Shown here: piece by piece, positions 17,473-26,040 of the stretch
How positions within the stretch are numbered: the first letter of the stretch is position 1
Layout of the letters: every line of letters begins with the position of its first letter
Source: DASTBU01 sp035711845
GTDB lineage: Bacteria > Acidobacteriota > Vicinamibacteria > Vicinamibacterales > 2-12-FULL-66-21
Reading direction: 5' to 3'
Length of the DNA: 64,000 bases
Assembly: GCA_035711845.1 (NCBI GenBank)
Contig: DASTBU010000058.1
Location: 1-64,000 of the forward strand
The notes under the pieces: generated by a model
What the model was told of the DNA's origin: nothing
The model's input: the letters and a program-made list of their open reading frames with translations, nothing else
Databases searched by the model: none
Position numbers and translations under genes: made by a program

Positions 17473-17611
17473 CGTTTTGCCTCCGCAAGTATTCGACAGC
17501 CGCGACGCGTTCTGCTGGCGGGCGCGACAACCAGTAGCGCAGCGTTGGGCGCGTCCGCTCTTCGTCGGCGAACGATGTGAGGCGCACGACCCGTTTCAGT
17601 TCAGTCGGCAT
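17414..17611 (-). CDS. Small partner protein of the nucleotidyltransferase
   Basis: 65 residues, basic. The recognisable feature is the YWLSRPPAERVAAVEYLRRQ segment, common in small proteins encoded just before nucleotidyltransferases. It may be the antitoxin or adaptor of a two-gene module. The ATG at 17611 has no strong ribosome-binding site. The gene overlaps the nucleotidyltransferase start by 59 bases in another frame. The function is inferred only from pairing. Confidence 0.65.
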   Translation of the reverse strand: MPTELKRVVRLTSFADEERTRPTLRYWLSRPPAERVAAVEYLRRQNDGARARLRRVYRILDCPWG

Positions 17612-17796
17612 ACGAGTGGATCTGCAGTGTACTCGACTCGCTGGAGACGACTGAAGGGCCGCCCTCCGGGGTGGCCTCCTCGGTCAGTCCTGGGCGCAAG
17701 GTAGCGCGGGGACTTCAATAGCGCAGCATTCTCTTGAAAGCCGCGGCCATCGAAGGCGCGCCGCCAGCTCGGACCAAGCACCGGGCCCCACTCACC

Positions 17797-18468
17797 TCAG
17801 AGACGCCACCCCACTATCGACGACAGCTTCCGCAGGAGCGACGGATTGTCCCGGGCCATGGTCGCCTGCTCCAGGATGTCGAGCGCCTGTCCGATGCCCG
17901 ACACGCAGGCGATCCCGAGCCTCCGGCTGCTCGCGGCTTCTTTCGGATCCGGCGAGACGTGGATGATCTTCGCCGTGGAGTCCGCGAGGACGTCGAGGCA
18001 GTTCTCGATGCTGTCGTCGAGGTGGTAATCGAGGCGCAACGCCCGGATGGCGGCCCCGCGCGAGCCGGTCAGCGCGAGCACGCTCGGCAGCTCGAATCCC
18101 TGCTCGACGAGCCACCGCTGCGTCTGGCGCTGCACGGTGTCGCCCGCGGTGGGCGGGCGTTGCGTGATGAAGAACACTTCCCACCGGTATTTGATCGAGA
18201 GCGCCTGCAGCCGCGCCACGGCACGCGGCTCGAGCGGGGTCAGCGTTCTCCAGAAATCCTCCGTCGCCTGAATCTCCCGCCAGATTCCACGAGACCGCTC
18301 GCGGATCTCGAGCATGCCCCGCTCCTGGCGTTGTTCCTGTTCTTCCGGCTGTTCGATCGGCGCATCCGGCGCGGGGCCGAACAGCCGCGCCTCGACCTCG
18401 CGGAAGGCACTCGCGAAATCGGCGAGCACGCCGTCCATGTCGAGCCCGATACGTAGTGGAATCATCAT
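17797..18468 (-). CDS. 5'(3')-deoxyribonucleotidase-like HAD protein (NT5C type)
   Basis: 223 residues. HAD motif I is LDMDGVLADF (D10, D12). Motif II is in FFITQRPPTAGDTV. A conserved Arg/Lys-rich stretch and an acidic pair in YHLDDSIENC (motif IV) complete the active site, matching the NT5C/deoxy(pyrimidine) cytosolic 5'-nucleotidase family. It would dephosphorylate (deoxy)nucleoside monophosphates. An insertion rich in Glu/Gln (about 35-55) lies in the cap. A GTG precedes two ATGs; the ATG at 18468 is used. It is the last gene of a likely minus-strand unit with the rhodanese and M20 peptidase genes. Confidence 0.85.
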   Translation of the reverse strand: MMIPLRIGLDMDGVLADFASAFREVEARLFGPAPDAPIEQPEEQEQRQERGMLEIRERSRGIWREIQATEDFWRTLTPLEPRAVARLQALSIKYRWEVFFITQRPPTAGDTVQRQTQRWLVEQGFELPSVLALTGSRGAAIRALRLDYHLDDSIENCLDVLADSTAKIIHVSPDPKEAASSRRLGIACVSGIGQALDILEQATMARDNPSLLRKLSSIVGWRL

Positions 18469-18500
18469 CACGTGCTACGTGCACGTCGTACGTCCCGATA

Positions 18501-19874
18501 CTATCTCCCCACCCCCGCGATTTCGTCGTAGAGGTACGCCGACGCGATCACGCCGCCGTGGAAGTTGCCGAGATCGAGCTTCTCGTTCGGCGCATGGGCG
18601 TTCTCGTCTGGCAGCCCGACACCGAACAGCACCGACGGCAGCCCGAGGATCTCCTGGAACGTCGCGACGACGGGAATCGAGCCGCCTTCGCGGTTGAACA
18701 CCGGCGCCTTGCCGAATCCCTTCTCGATGGCGCGGCCGGCGGCCTGCACGAAGGGATTGTCGAACTCCGTCATCCACGGCTTGCCGCCGTGCATGCGGGT
18801 CACCTTCAGCTCGACGGTCTTCGGCGCGACCTTTCTGACGTGCTCCTCGAACAGCGTGGCAATCGTCTCCGGATCCTGATTCGGCACGAGACGCATGCTG
18901 ACCTTCGCCATCGCGACGGCAGGAATGACCGTCTTGGCGCCCTCGCCGGTAAAGCCGGCCAGCAGGCCGTTGACCTCGAACGTGGGACGTCCCCAGACCC
19001 GCTCGAGCGTCGTGTAACCGCTCTCGCCGAAGAGCTTCGGCGCGCCGAGCTCCTTGCGGTATCTCGTCTCGTTGAAGGGCAGCTTCTTGAACTCCGCGCG
19101 CTCCTCCTCGCGCAGCGGCTTCACATCATCGTAGAACCCGGGGATCTTGACGCGGCCGCCGCGGTCCTTCATCTGTGCGAGGATCTGCGCCAGCACCATC
19201 GCCGGGTTCGCAACGGCCCCGCCGAACGAGCCGGAGTGCAAATCGCTCTTCGTGCCGCGAAGGTCGATTTGGAAGTAGGTCAGGCCCCGCAGCCCGTAGC
19301 AGATGGACGGGATCCCGCGATCGAACATCGGGGAATCGGAAATCACCACGAGGTCGGCCCCGAGCTCGCCGCGATGCGCCTTGATGAAGTCGTCCAGGTT
19401 CGCGGAGCCGACCTCCTCCTCGCCCTCGAGGATGATCTTCATGTTGACGGGCAGCTTGCCGGCCTGCTTCAGGTGCGCTTCGATCGCCTTGAAGTGCATG
19501 AAGACCTGCCCCTTGTCGTCGGCCGCGCCGCGCGCGTAGATCTCGCCGTCGCGGATGGTGGCTTCGAAGGGCGGGGACTCCCACAACTCCACGGGGTCCA
19601 CGGGCTGCACGTCGTAGTGCCCGTAGAAGAGGATCGTCGGCGCGCCCTCGGCCCCGAGCCAGTCGCCGTACACGACAGGATGGCCGGGCGTTTCGATCAG
19701 CCGCACGTTCTGGAGGCCGATCCGCCGCATCTCGTCGGCGGTCCACTCCGCGCAGCGGCGCACGTCGGGGGCATGCTGGGGAAGCGCGCTGATGCTCGGA
19801 ATGGCCAGATACCCTTTGAGCTCCTCGATGTATCGATCGCGGCTCGTGTTGATGTAGTCGATGATGCTGTTCAT
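18501..19874 (-). CDS. M20-family metallodipeptidase
   Basis: 457 residues, the normal length for M20 dipeptidases. Metal and catalytic motifs are in order: FYGHYDVQP (His), ARGAADDKGQ (bridging Asp), LEGEEEVGS (general-base Glu and metal Glu), VISDSPMF (Asp), and a C-terminal histidine region FGVGLPDENAHAPNE. A lid/dimerisation domain spans about 195-350 and includes LRGTKSDLHSGSFGGAV. A cytosolic zinc dipeptidase is expected, as no signal peptide is seen. The start MNSIIDY was preferred to an extension overlapping the sulfurtransferase gene, leaving a 35-bp gap. Confidence 0.93.
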   Translation of the reverse strand: MNSIIDYINTSRDRYIEELKGYLAIPSISALPQHAPDVRRCAEWTADEMRRIGLQNVRLIETPGHPVVYGDWLGAEGAPTILFYGHYDVQPVDPVELWESPPFEATIRDGEIYARGAADDKGQVFMHFKAIEAHLKQAGKLPVNMKIILEGEEEVGSANLDDFIKAHRGELGADLVVISDSPMFDRGIPSICYGLRGLTYFQIDLRGTKSDLHSGSFGGAVANPAMVLAQILAQMKDRGGRVKIPGFYDDVKPLREEERAEFKKLPFNETRYRKELGAPKLFGESGYTTLERVWGRPTFEVNGLLAGFTGEGAKTVIPAVAMAKVSMRLVPNQDPETIATLFEEHVRKVAPKTVELKVTRMHGGKPWMTEFDNPFVQAAGRAIEKGFGKAPVFNREGGSIPVVATFQEILGLPSVLFGVGLPDENAHAPNEKLDLGNFHGGVIASAYLYDEIAGVGR

Positions 19875-19909
19875 GGCTGTGTGTGAAGGAAAGGTGAATT
19901 GAGGCAGGC

Positions 19910-20746
19910 CTACGGCTTCGCCGGAACCTCGATGGGGAGATCCTCGCGGTCGCCCCATTCCTTCCAGGAACCGACGTAGCTGCGAACCCGCGGATAACCC
20001 AGGAGCCGGAGCGCGAGGTACGAATGCGCGGCCCGGTATCCGCCCTGGCAGTACGTGATGACCTCGCGATCCGGTGTCACGCCCGCCGCCTCGTACATCG
20101 CCTGCAGCTCCGCCGCGGGCTTGAAGTCGCCGCCGGCGGTCAGGTTACGGGTCCACTCGATGTGCGTCGCGCCGGGAATCGCCCCGCCGCGCAGCGCCCG
20201 GACCGTCGTCCCGCAATACTCGCCGTCGGTTCTCGTATCGAGGAGCACCGCGCCGTTCCCGTCGACGGCGTTCTTGACTTCGCGCCACGTCGCGAGCTTC
20301 GAGAAGTCGCGCTCGCCCAGCCACTCGCTCTTCGGCGCGGGCTCGGCGTCGCGAGTGACTGGCAACCCCGCGCGCTGCCACGCTCCAAAGCCCCCGTCGA
20401 GGAGCCGGGTCGAGGGATGGCCGAAGTACTCCAGGAACCAGAACGCCCGCGCCGCCCTGAGCCCCGATTGCTCGTCGTAGACGACGACGGGGGTCTCGGC
20501 ATTCACGCCGTGGAGCGCGAGCACGTGCTCGATCATCCACATGAAGGCCCGAAGTGGCGCCGGGTCCGTGTCGATGAGGCTCACGCCCCACAAGTCCAGA
20601 TGAATCGCACTCGGAATGTGCCCTGCCGCATAAGCCTCGGGCGGCCGCAGATCGAGGATCAGCGGCCGTCGATCGGCGGGACCCGAGGTCAGCTCCAACA
20701 GCTCGCCCGGCGTGACCAGCAAGTGCGGGTTCGCGTACCCCTTCAT
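19910..20746 (-). CDS. sseA: Thiosulfate/3-mercaptopyruvate sulfurtransferase (two rhodanese domains)
   Basis: 278 residues with tandem rhodanese domains (about 10-130 and 150-270). The first is inactive, with DEQSGLRAAR replacing the Cys loop. The second has catalytic C233 in YCQGGYRA, and a CRNGVT/CRGGVR-like loop length fits thiosulfate sulfurtransferase more than mercaptopyruvate specificity. It transfers sulfane sulfur to cyanide or thiols. The ATG at 20746 begins a likely three-gene unit with the M20 peptidase and 5'-nucleotidase genes. Confidence 0.9.
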   Translation of the reverse strand: MKGYANPHLLVTPGELLELTSGPADRRPLILDLRPPEAYAAGHIPSAIHLDLWGVSLIDTDPAPLRAFMWMIEHVLALHGVNAETPVVVYDEQSGLRAARAFWFLEYFGHPSTRLLDGGFGAWQRAGLPVTRDAEPAPKSEWLGERDFSKLATWREVKNAVDGNGAVLLDTRTDGEYCGTTVRALRGGAIPGATHIEWTRNLTAGGDFKPAAELQAMYEAAGVTPDREVITYCQGGYRAAHSYLALRLLGYPRVRSYVGSWKEWGDREDLPIEVPAKP

Positions 20747-21017
20747 ACCTGCCCGATGTTACTACGGGGACTTCCTGAACGCCCCGTTCGCGTGGCCGAC
20801 GGCCTGCACGATGACCACGACGACACGATGATCCGATGACGTTCGATGCGTCGATTCGATCAAGTTGACTCAACGCGTCGTGATCGCCGTGATCGTCCCG
20901 CCGTGCCGGGATTTTCGTGAAACCGTGTCCTGAGAAGAAGTCCTCATCATCGCGCCATCGAGCCGTCGTGTTGGCCGTCGGCCCGTGACGCGTTGCGGAG
21001 AAGGCCCGCGATCAGCC
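20747..21017. repeat. Gap with degenerate CACGATGA/CATCGTG repeat
   Basis: 271 bp with no gene. Around 20805-20900 are CACGATGACCACGACGACAC and related units, the reverse complement of the CATCGTG motif of the 141-bp element, so this is probably a decayed inverted copy. The rest is unremarkable. Confidence 0.5.
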
Positions 21018-22355
21018 TCACGCTCCAAGGAACGCATACCGCGCCAGGAACAGGACCGCGAAGAGGTACACCAGCCAGTGTGCCTCGCGCGCGCGGCCGG
21101 CGGCGAGCTTCAGGGTTGAGTACGAGATGAAGCCGAACGCGATGCCGTCGGTGATGCTCACGCTGAGCGGCATCAGCACGATGGTCAGGAAGGCCGGAAT
21201 GGCCTCTGTCGAATCGTCCCAGGCGATGTGACGTACGCCGCCCATCATCAGCGTTCCGACCAGGATGAGCGCCGGCGCGACGACGGGATACAGCACTCTG
21301 CCGTCGCCGCTGGTGTAGCCGCCGCCGATCATGCGTACGAGCGGGAAGAAGAACAGCGACCCGAGAAAGAGAGAAGCGGTCACCACGTTGGCCAGTCCGG
21401 TGCGCCCACCGGCCGCCACGCCCGTGGAGCTTTCGATATACGCGGTCACCGTGGAAGTGCCGAGGCCGGCGCCGATGACCGTGCCGGCAGCGTCGGCCAG
21501 CAGCGCCTGACGGGCACGGGGCAGCACGCCGTCCCGCATGAACCCGGCCTGGCTCGCCACGCCGACGAGCGTCCCGACCGAATCGAACAACGCGAGAAAG
21601 AAGAAGACGAACACGACCGACACCATCGCGGGCGCGAATACTCCGCGGAGATCGAGCTGGAGGAACGTCGGCGCGAGCGACGGGGGCGCGCTGACCAGCC
21701 CCTGATAGCGGACCAGGCCGGTGGCCAGGCCGACCAGCGTCGATGCGAGGATCCCCCCGAGCAGCGCGCCGCCGACGCCTCGGGTCATCAGGATCGCCGT
21801 CACGGTCAGACCGAACAGCGAGAGCAGCGGGGCCGGCGAGTGCAGGCTGCCCAGCGTCACGAGCGTGCCGGGCGAAGCGACGATCAGGCCGGCCCACTGG
21901 AGGCCGACGAGCGCCACCAGGAGGCCGATGCCGACGGCAATCCCATGTTTGAGGGCGCCGGGAATCGCGAGGATCAGCCGCTCGCGCAGCCCGACGCCCG
22001 CGGTCAGGACGAAAATGGCTCCGGCAACCGCGACGCCTCCGAGCGCAACCTGCCAGGGAACGCCCATCGCGCCGACAACGCTGAAGGCAAAGTAGAAGTT
22101 GTGGCCCATGGCCGGAGCCACCGCAATCGGGTAGTTCGCGAGAAACGCCATGAGCAGCGTGGCGATGGCGCTGGCCAGACACGTCGCGGCGAGCACCGCA
22201 CCGAAGTCCATTCCTGCCGCCGCCAGCACGGTCGGTTGCACGAACACGATGTAGGCCATCGTGAGAAACGTGGTGACGCCGGCGAGGATCTCGGTGCGGA
22301 GGGTGGTGGAGTTCTCGCGGAGCTGGAAGAGACGTTCGAGCACGGCCGGGAGCAT
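21018..22355 (-). CDS. NCS2-family purine permease (AzgA/guanine-hypoxanthine type)
   Basis: 445-residue polytopic membrane protein with 12-14 hydrophobic segments. AzgA-subfamily motifs are clear: the N-terminal LRTEILAGVTTFLTMAYIVFVQP, APAMGHNFYFAF (the family has GMGLNAYFAF) and FDSVGTLVGVASQAG. It also has the substrate-region GTSTVTAYIESSTGVAAGGRTGL. It is predicted to import adenine, guanine or hypoxanthine by proton symport across the inner membrane. The long upstream in-frame extension overlaps the divergent regulator and is not needed; the ATG at 22355 starts just before the family's conserved N-terminus. Confidence 0.92.
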   Translation of the reverse strand: MLPAVLERLFQLRENSTTLRTEILAGVTTFLTMAYIVFVQPTVLAAAGMDFGAVLAATCLASAIATLLMAFLANYPIAVAPAMGHNFYFAFSVVGAMGVPWQVALGGVAVAGAIFVLTAGVGLRERLILAIPGALKHGIAVGIGLLVALVGLQWAGLIVASPGTLVTLGSLHSPAPLLSLFGLTVTAILMTRGVGGALLGGILASTLVGLATGLVRYQGLVSAPPSLAPTFLQLDLRGVFAPAMVSVVFVFFFLALFDSVGTLVGVASQAGFMRDGVLPRARQALLADAAGTVIGAGLGTSTVTAYIESSTGVAAGGRTGLANVVTASLFLGSLFFFPLVRMIGGGYTSGDGRVLYPVVAPALILVGTLMMGGVRHIAWDDSTEAIPAFLTIVLMPLSVSITDGIAFGFISYSTLKLAAGRAREAHWLVYLFAVLFLARYAFLGA

Positions 22356-22415
22356 ACCGCAGCCGCGCTTGACGGCCGCACCTTTGTGAGGCAAAGTCTG
22401 GCTCGGAGCCGCTCG

Positions 22416-22814
22416 GTGCGCAGGAGACGTGTCGACCGCCCGGAACATCCCGGCCGCTTCGCCTACGAAGGGCTGGACCGCGTGCTGCACGAAAAGGCGC
22501 GGCTCGGGATCGTCACCTCGCTCGTGACCCATCCCCAGGGGCTGGTGTTCTCCGAGGTGAAGCGCCTCTGCGCCCTGACCGACGGAAACCTGAGCCGGCA
22601 TCTGCACGTGCTCAGGGAAGCGGGCATCGTCGAGATCTGGAAGGGTTTCGACAACCACCGGCCGCAGACGATCTGCCGGCTGTCCCCGGACGGCCGCCAT
22701 CGATTCAGCGCCTACCTCGAAGAACTGGAGCAGGTGGTCCGCGACGCGATGCCACGGGCGTCGCGACGGGTCGATCGCCTGCCGGACCCTCCTCGGGGAT
22801 TTCAGCCCGGCTGA
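22416..22814 (+). CDS. Winged-helix transcriptional regulator (HTH_34/MarR-ArsR-like)
   Basis: About 132 residues. The winged-helix core runs from LDRVLHEKARLGIVTSL through SEVKRLCALTDGNLSRHLHVLREAGIVEI and the wing FDNHRPQTICRLSPDGRHRF, then a dimerisation helix. This fits PF13601-type single-domain regulators. It is divergent from the purine permease, 60 bp apart, so it probably controls that gene and possibly itself. A short CTTTG/CAAAG inverted pair lies near 22382-22396 between them. The start is uncertain: GTG at 22416 is the best codon immediately before the conserved region. Its 3' end overlaps the convergent metallo-hydrolase by 13 bases. Confidence 0.82.
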   Translation: MRRRRVDRPEHPGRFAYEGLDRVLHEKARLGIVTSLVTHPQGLVFSEVKRLCALTDGNLSRHLHVLREAGIVEIWKGFDNHRPQTICRLSPDGRHRFSAYLEELEQVVRDAMPRASRRVDRLPDPPRGFQPG

Positions 22815-23500
22815 CGCCAGCCGTCCCCGTCCTCGATCAGCCGCCCTTCGCCACCGAGCTTGATCAGGTGCGCGAGCACCGTATCTTCGGCGGCCCTCAC
22901 GAGCCCTTCCGGGAGGCCGCGGTACACCTCCCGCACGATCTCGGACGGCGTGCGGCGGCCCGCGGCCACCGCCTCGACGATCTGAGCGTCGCGCTCGAGA
23001 CGATGGCGAATGTATTCGTCAATCAGCGCGTCCGGCGCGTCGATGATCGGGCCGTGCGCCGGCAGGAGCCGCGCGGGACCGAGCGACCTGACGCGATCCA
23101 GGGATGCGAGATAGGCCGACAGGTTGCCACCCTTGCTTGCGGGTATCACCACGGTCCCCCCCAGCCGAACAAGGTCTCCGCAGAAGATCTCCGAGGTCCG
23201 CTCGAGCCCAAAGCAGCAATGATCGGGGGAATGACCAGGCGTGTGCAGGACCTGCAGCCTGGTGTCGCCCGCTTCGATCGACTCGCCATCGACGAGCGTC
23301 TGCTCCCCACCGAATCGGCGCACGCGTACTCCGGGCCATCGGGCGCGAAGCGCCTCCGCTCCCGATGCGTGATCCACATGGCCGTGCGTGAGCAGGACGA
23401 CGGACAGCGGCATCCCGGCGAGCGCCTGCGCGAGCGCATCCAGGTGGCCGGGATGCCCGACGCCGGCGTCGATCATGGCCGCCACGCGGCCGCGCAGCAA
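22802..23500 (-). CDS. MBL-fold metallo-hydrolase, LACTB2/glyoxalase-II-like
   Basis: At least 232 residues. The metallo-beta-lactamase motif THGHVDH is at 38-44 (H39, H41, D43, H44), with HTPGHSPDH (third metal His), CGDLV (bridging Asp) and LLPAHGP. The C-terminal helical tail (DEYIRHRLERDAQIVEAV...SEIVREVY) matches LACTB2-like hydrolases/endoribonucleases. The first usable codon is TTG at 23500. The conserved family N-terminus ENASPWTGPTGNNTW reads in frame upstream as far as a CTG at 23569, so the real protein probably starts there and is 23 residues longer. Confidence 0.88.
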   Translation of the reverse strand: MLRGRVAAMIDAGVGHPGHLDALAQALAGMPLSVVLLTHGHVDHASGAEALRARWPGVRVRRFGGEQTLVDGESIEAGDTRLQVLHTPGHSPDHCCFGLERTSEIFCGDLVRLGGTVVIPASKGGNLSAYLASLDRVRSLGPARLLPAHGPIIDAPDALIDEYIRHRLERDAQIVEAVAAGRRTPSEIVREVYRGLPEGLVRAAEDTVLAHLIKLGGEGRLIEDGDGWRQPG

Positions 23501-23677
23501 CCAGGTATTGTTCCCGGTCGGTCCGGTCCAGGGCGAGGCGTTCTCCGCGCGAAGGAGGAGCGGCGTCAGACTTCAATTGTCCGATCGGCCCGGCCAGCGA
23601 CGATCAGAAAAGATCGTCGGGACCCACGGAGGCGTCCTCGACTTGAAAATCCCCGCAAATCGCGAGATTGTCAAAGG

Positions 23678-23896
23678 ATGGCTGACGACACAGTCCTGAT
23701 TTTCGGCAAAGATTCGTGTCCCTACACGCAGGACGCGCGCGACGATTACGCTCGGCGCAAGGTGCCGTTCGAGTACATCAACGTCAAGAAGAACCCGGCC
23801 GACCTTCAGCGGATGCTGGGCTACTCCGGCGGCCGCCGGCAGGTGCCCGTCATCGTCGAGGGCGGGAAGGTCACGATCGGGTTCGGCGGCACCTGA
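23678..23896 (+). CDS. Uxx-star-type glutaredoxin-like protein, cysteine form
   Basis: 72-residue glutaredoxin fold: an FGKDSCPYTQDARDDY active site with C14, a YINVKKNP strand, and the near-invariant tail GGRRQVPVIVEGGKVTIGFGGT (61-72 region). The tail matches the Uxx_star family, in which several members use selenocysteine at the first active-site position. Here the codon is TGT, so it is the cysteine homologue, with Thr replacing the second Cys (monothiol). A role in thiol-disulfide or deglutathionylation chemistry is inferred. AAAGG directly precedes the ATG. It is divergent from the metallo-hydrolase. Confidence 0.85.
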   Translation: MADDTVLIFGKDSCPYTQDARDDYARRKVPFEYINVKKNPADLQRMLGYSGGRRQVPVIVEGGKVTIGFGGT

Positions 23897-23927
23897 GGGG
23901 TGTAGCGCTCCGCAGGCTGCGGAGCTG

Positions 23928-24341
23928 TCAGGGCTCGGATGCGACCGGAACGGGGAGGATTGCACGCAGCTCGTCGGGCACCGGCACCGGCCTGGAGGCG
24001 GCGTAGTCGTACATGACCAGCACCGTCCGGGCCGAGGCGACAAGGCCGCCGGCTGACGACAGGATCTCGTATTCGTAGGTGAAGCTGGTTCGGCCGATGT
24101 TGACGAGACCGATGCGCACCTCGAGCGCGTCGCCGTAGCGCGCCGGCTGCCGGTAATCGATGTCGGCGTGCGCGAGGATTACGCCCGGCGCACCCGCCTC
24201 CACCGACGCGTGGCCGAGCGCCCGCCAGTGCGCGAACCGCGCCTGCTCCAGGTAGGTCAGATACACAGCGTTATTGGCGTGGCCAAGGGGATCGCAGTCG
24301 CGGAAGCGGACCTCGAGGCGATGCGTGAAGATCGGATCCAT
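23928..24341 (-). CDS. Acyl-CoA thioesterase, YbgC/FadM (4-hydroxybenzoyl-CoA thioesterase) family
   Basis: 137-residue single hot-dog domain. The signature RFRDCDPLGHANNAVYLTYLEQAR contains the catalytic Asp (D17) and the GHxNN turn. Later strands read ADIDYRQPARYGDALEVR and RTSFTYEYEIL. Such enzymes hydrolyse small or medium acyl-CoAs. There is no signal peptide. It is convergent with the Uxx-star gene (31-bp gap) and divergent from ThyX. It might clear acyl-CoA intermediates of the fad pathway, but its location gives no direct link. Confidence 0.88.
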   Translation of the reverse strand: MDPIFTHRLEVRFRDCDPLGHANNAVYLTYLEQARFAHWRALGHASVEAGAPGVILAHADIDYRQPARYGDALEVRIGLVNIGRTSFTYEYEILSSAGGLVASARTVLVMYDYAASRPVPVPDELRAILPVPVASEP

Positions 24342-24432
24342 CTGAGATGACCGTGAAAACGAACTCCGGACCTTCGCTTCTCGCCCAGGATCCCTCCGAG
24401 AAGCTGCGGCGAGGTTAGTTTACAATCACATC

Positions 24433-26040
24433 GTGCTCCCCCTCGCTTCTGCTGTTGAATCATTCACCGACGAAGAGCGACGGCAGCTCGCGCCGTACTT
24501 CACGAACCTCGACGGCCACGTCTTCGCGCTCGTCAACCTGCCCGATACCGTGAAGGGCGCGTTGTTCGCGCGCTACTCGCGATCGGCGAAGTCGCTGCGA
24601 CGGCTCTTCCTGGACGAGTTCGCCGGGGGCGTCTCGGGCAGCGCGTCAGGCGACGGCAGTGTCGGGATCGCGCGCGCGGAGAAACTGTACGCGAAGGTGT
24701 TCAGCGAGTACGGAGACGACTCGGTTGCGCAGCTCGGCGGCGCCCACATCGCGTGCGAGTACGTCTCGAACCTCCTCACCAAGGTATTGGAGTGGGGACG
24801 CTTGATGGCGTATCTCGAGCAGTCGACCCGGTATGTCCCGTATACCGACACGCTGCACGGGCGCTGGCGCTACCACATCCCTGAAGAGATCCCGCCCGGC
24901 GCGGTGCGCGACAGCTACGTCCGCACGATGGATGCGGCGTTCGACACCTACGCGCGCTGGATCGCTCCGATGCAGGAGTACTTCGCGCGCCGGTATCCGC
25001 GCAGCGGCGGCGATTCCGAAGGCGTCCATCGCGCGGCCATCCGTGCAAAGGCGCTCGACACGCTGCGCGGCATGCTTCCGGCGGCCACGCAGTCGAACCT
25101 CGGCATCTACGGCACGGGGCAGGCCTACGAAGCGCTGCTGCTCCGGATGTTCGCCAGCCCGCTGTCGGAGGTAAGGCACTGCGCAGCGCAGCTGCTGACC
25201 GAGTTGCGCAAGGTCATTCCCGCCTTCTTCGTGCGGGTCGATCAACCCGATCGCGGCGGGCGCTGGAGCGAGTATCTGGCCGAGACCCGCGCAATGACGC
25301 AGGCGACGGCGGCCGAGCTCTTGAAGGCCGAATCGCCCGAGGCGCGGCCGGAGGTCACGCTCAGCGACTTCGATCCCGACGGCGAGACGAAGATCGTCGC
25401 CGCCGCTCTCTACGCCGTGTCGGACCTGCCCGACGATCAGCTCCTCCGGATCGCGAGCGCCATGACTGCGGACGAGCGCGCGCGGGTGCTGCGCGCGTAC
25501 ATCGGCAACCGCACGAACCGCCGCCACCGTCCGGGCAGGGCATTCGAGCGAACCACGTATCGGTTCGACATCCTGACGGATTACGGTGCGTTCAGGGATC
25601 TGCAGCGTCACAGGATGCTGACGCTCGAATGGCAGCCCCTCTCCCCCGCGCATGGGTTCACGGAGCCGGAAGCCATCGGCGACGCCGGCGCGCAGGACGA
25701 CTGGCTGCGCGTCGTCGAGGCGTCTTCGAATCTCTACGACCAGCTCGTGTCGGCCGGCTGTCGCACCGTGGCGCCCTACGCGGTGGCCATGGCCTACCGG
25801 GTCCGTTTCTACATGGAGATGAACGCGCGCGAAGCGATGCACGTAATCGAGCTGCGTACGGCGCCGCAAGGCCATCCAGCCTATCGCCGTGTCTGCCAGC
25901 AGATGCACACGCTCATCGCCGAGCGCGCGGGGCATCGCGCGGTCGCGGCCGCGATGACCTTCGCCGATCATTCCCAGGTGGAGCTCGAGCGGTTGTCTTC
26001 CGAGCGGGCGCTCGAGAAAAAGCGGCTTACTCGGCCCTGA
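24433..26040 (+). CDS. thyX: FAD-dependent thymidylate synthase (ThyX), duplicated long form
   Basis: 535 residues, about twice the usual ThyX length, with two ThyX-like halves. The first (about 1-260) retains KVFSEYGDDSVAQLGGAHIA and EWGRLMAYLEQSTRYVPY. The second (about 300-535) has the diagnostic RHRMLTLEWQ (RHRxxS-like, with Thr in place of Ser) and an ELRTAPQGHPAYRR block. It should convert dUMP to dTMP using methylene-THF, NADPH and FAD. The GTG start is supported by the beginning of the conserved region. The stop overlaps the convergent peptide deformylase gene by 14 bases. Confidence 0.88.
   Translation: MLPLASAVESFTDEERRQLAPYFTNLDGHVFALVNLPDTVKGALFARYSRSAKSLRRLFLDEFAGGVSGSASGDGSVGIARAEKLYAKVFSEYGDDSVAQLGGAHIACEYVSNLLTKVLEWGRLMAYLEQSTRYVPYTDTLHGRWRYHIPEEIPPGAVRDSYVRTMDAAFDTYARWIAPMQEYFARRYPRSGGDSEGVHRAAIRAKALDTLRGMLPAATQSNLGIYGTGQAYEALLLRMFASPLSEVRHCAAQLLTELRKVIPAFFVRVDQPDRGGRWSEYLAETRAMTQATAAELLKAESPEARPEVTLSDFDPDGETKIVAAALYAVSDLPDDQLLRIASAMTADERARVLRAYIGNRTNRRHRPGRAFERTTYRFDILTDYGAFRDLQRHRMLTLEWQPLSPAHGFTEPEAIGDAGAQDDWLRVVEASSNLYDQLVSAGCRTVAPYAVAMAYRVRFYMEMNAREAMHVIELRTAPQGHPAYRRVCQQMHTLIAERAGHRAVAAAMTFADHSQVELERLSSERALEKKRLTRP

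Noticed and set aside
21228..22415. Long plus-strand extension before the winged-helix regulator
   Set aside because: It is antisense to the purine permease with charged low-complexity sequence; only the C-terminal winged helix from about 22416 is credible.
23715..23722. Selenocysteine codon in the Uxx-star gene
   Set aside because: The active-site codon is TGT (Cys), not TGA, so no selenoprotein is encoded here.
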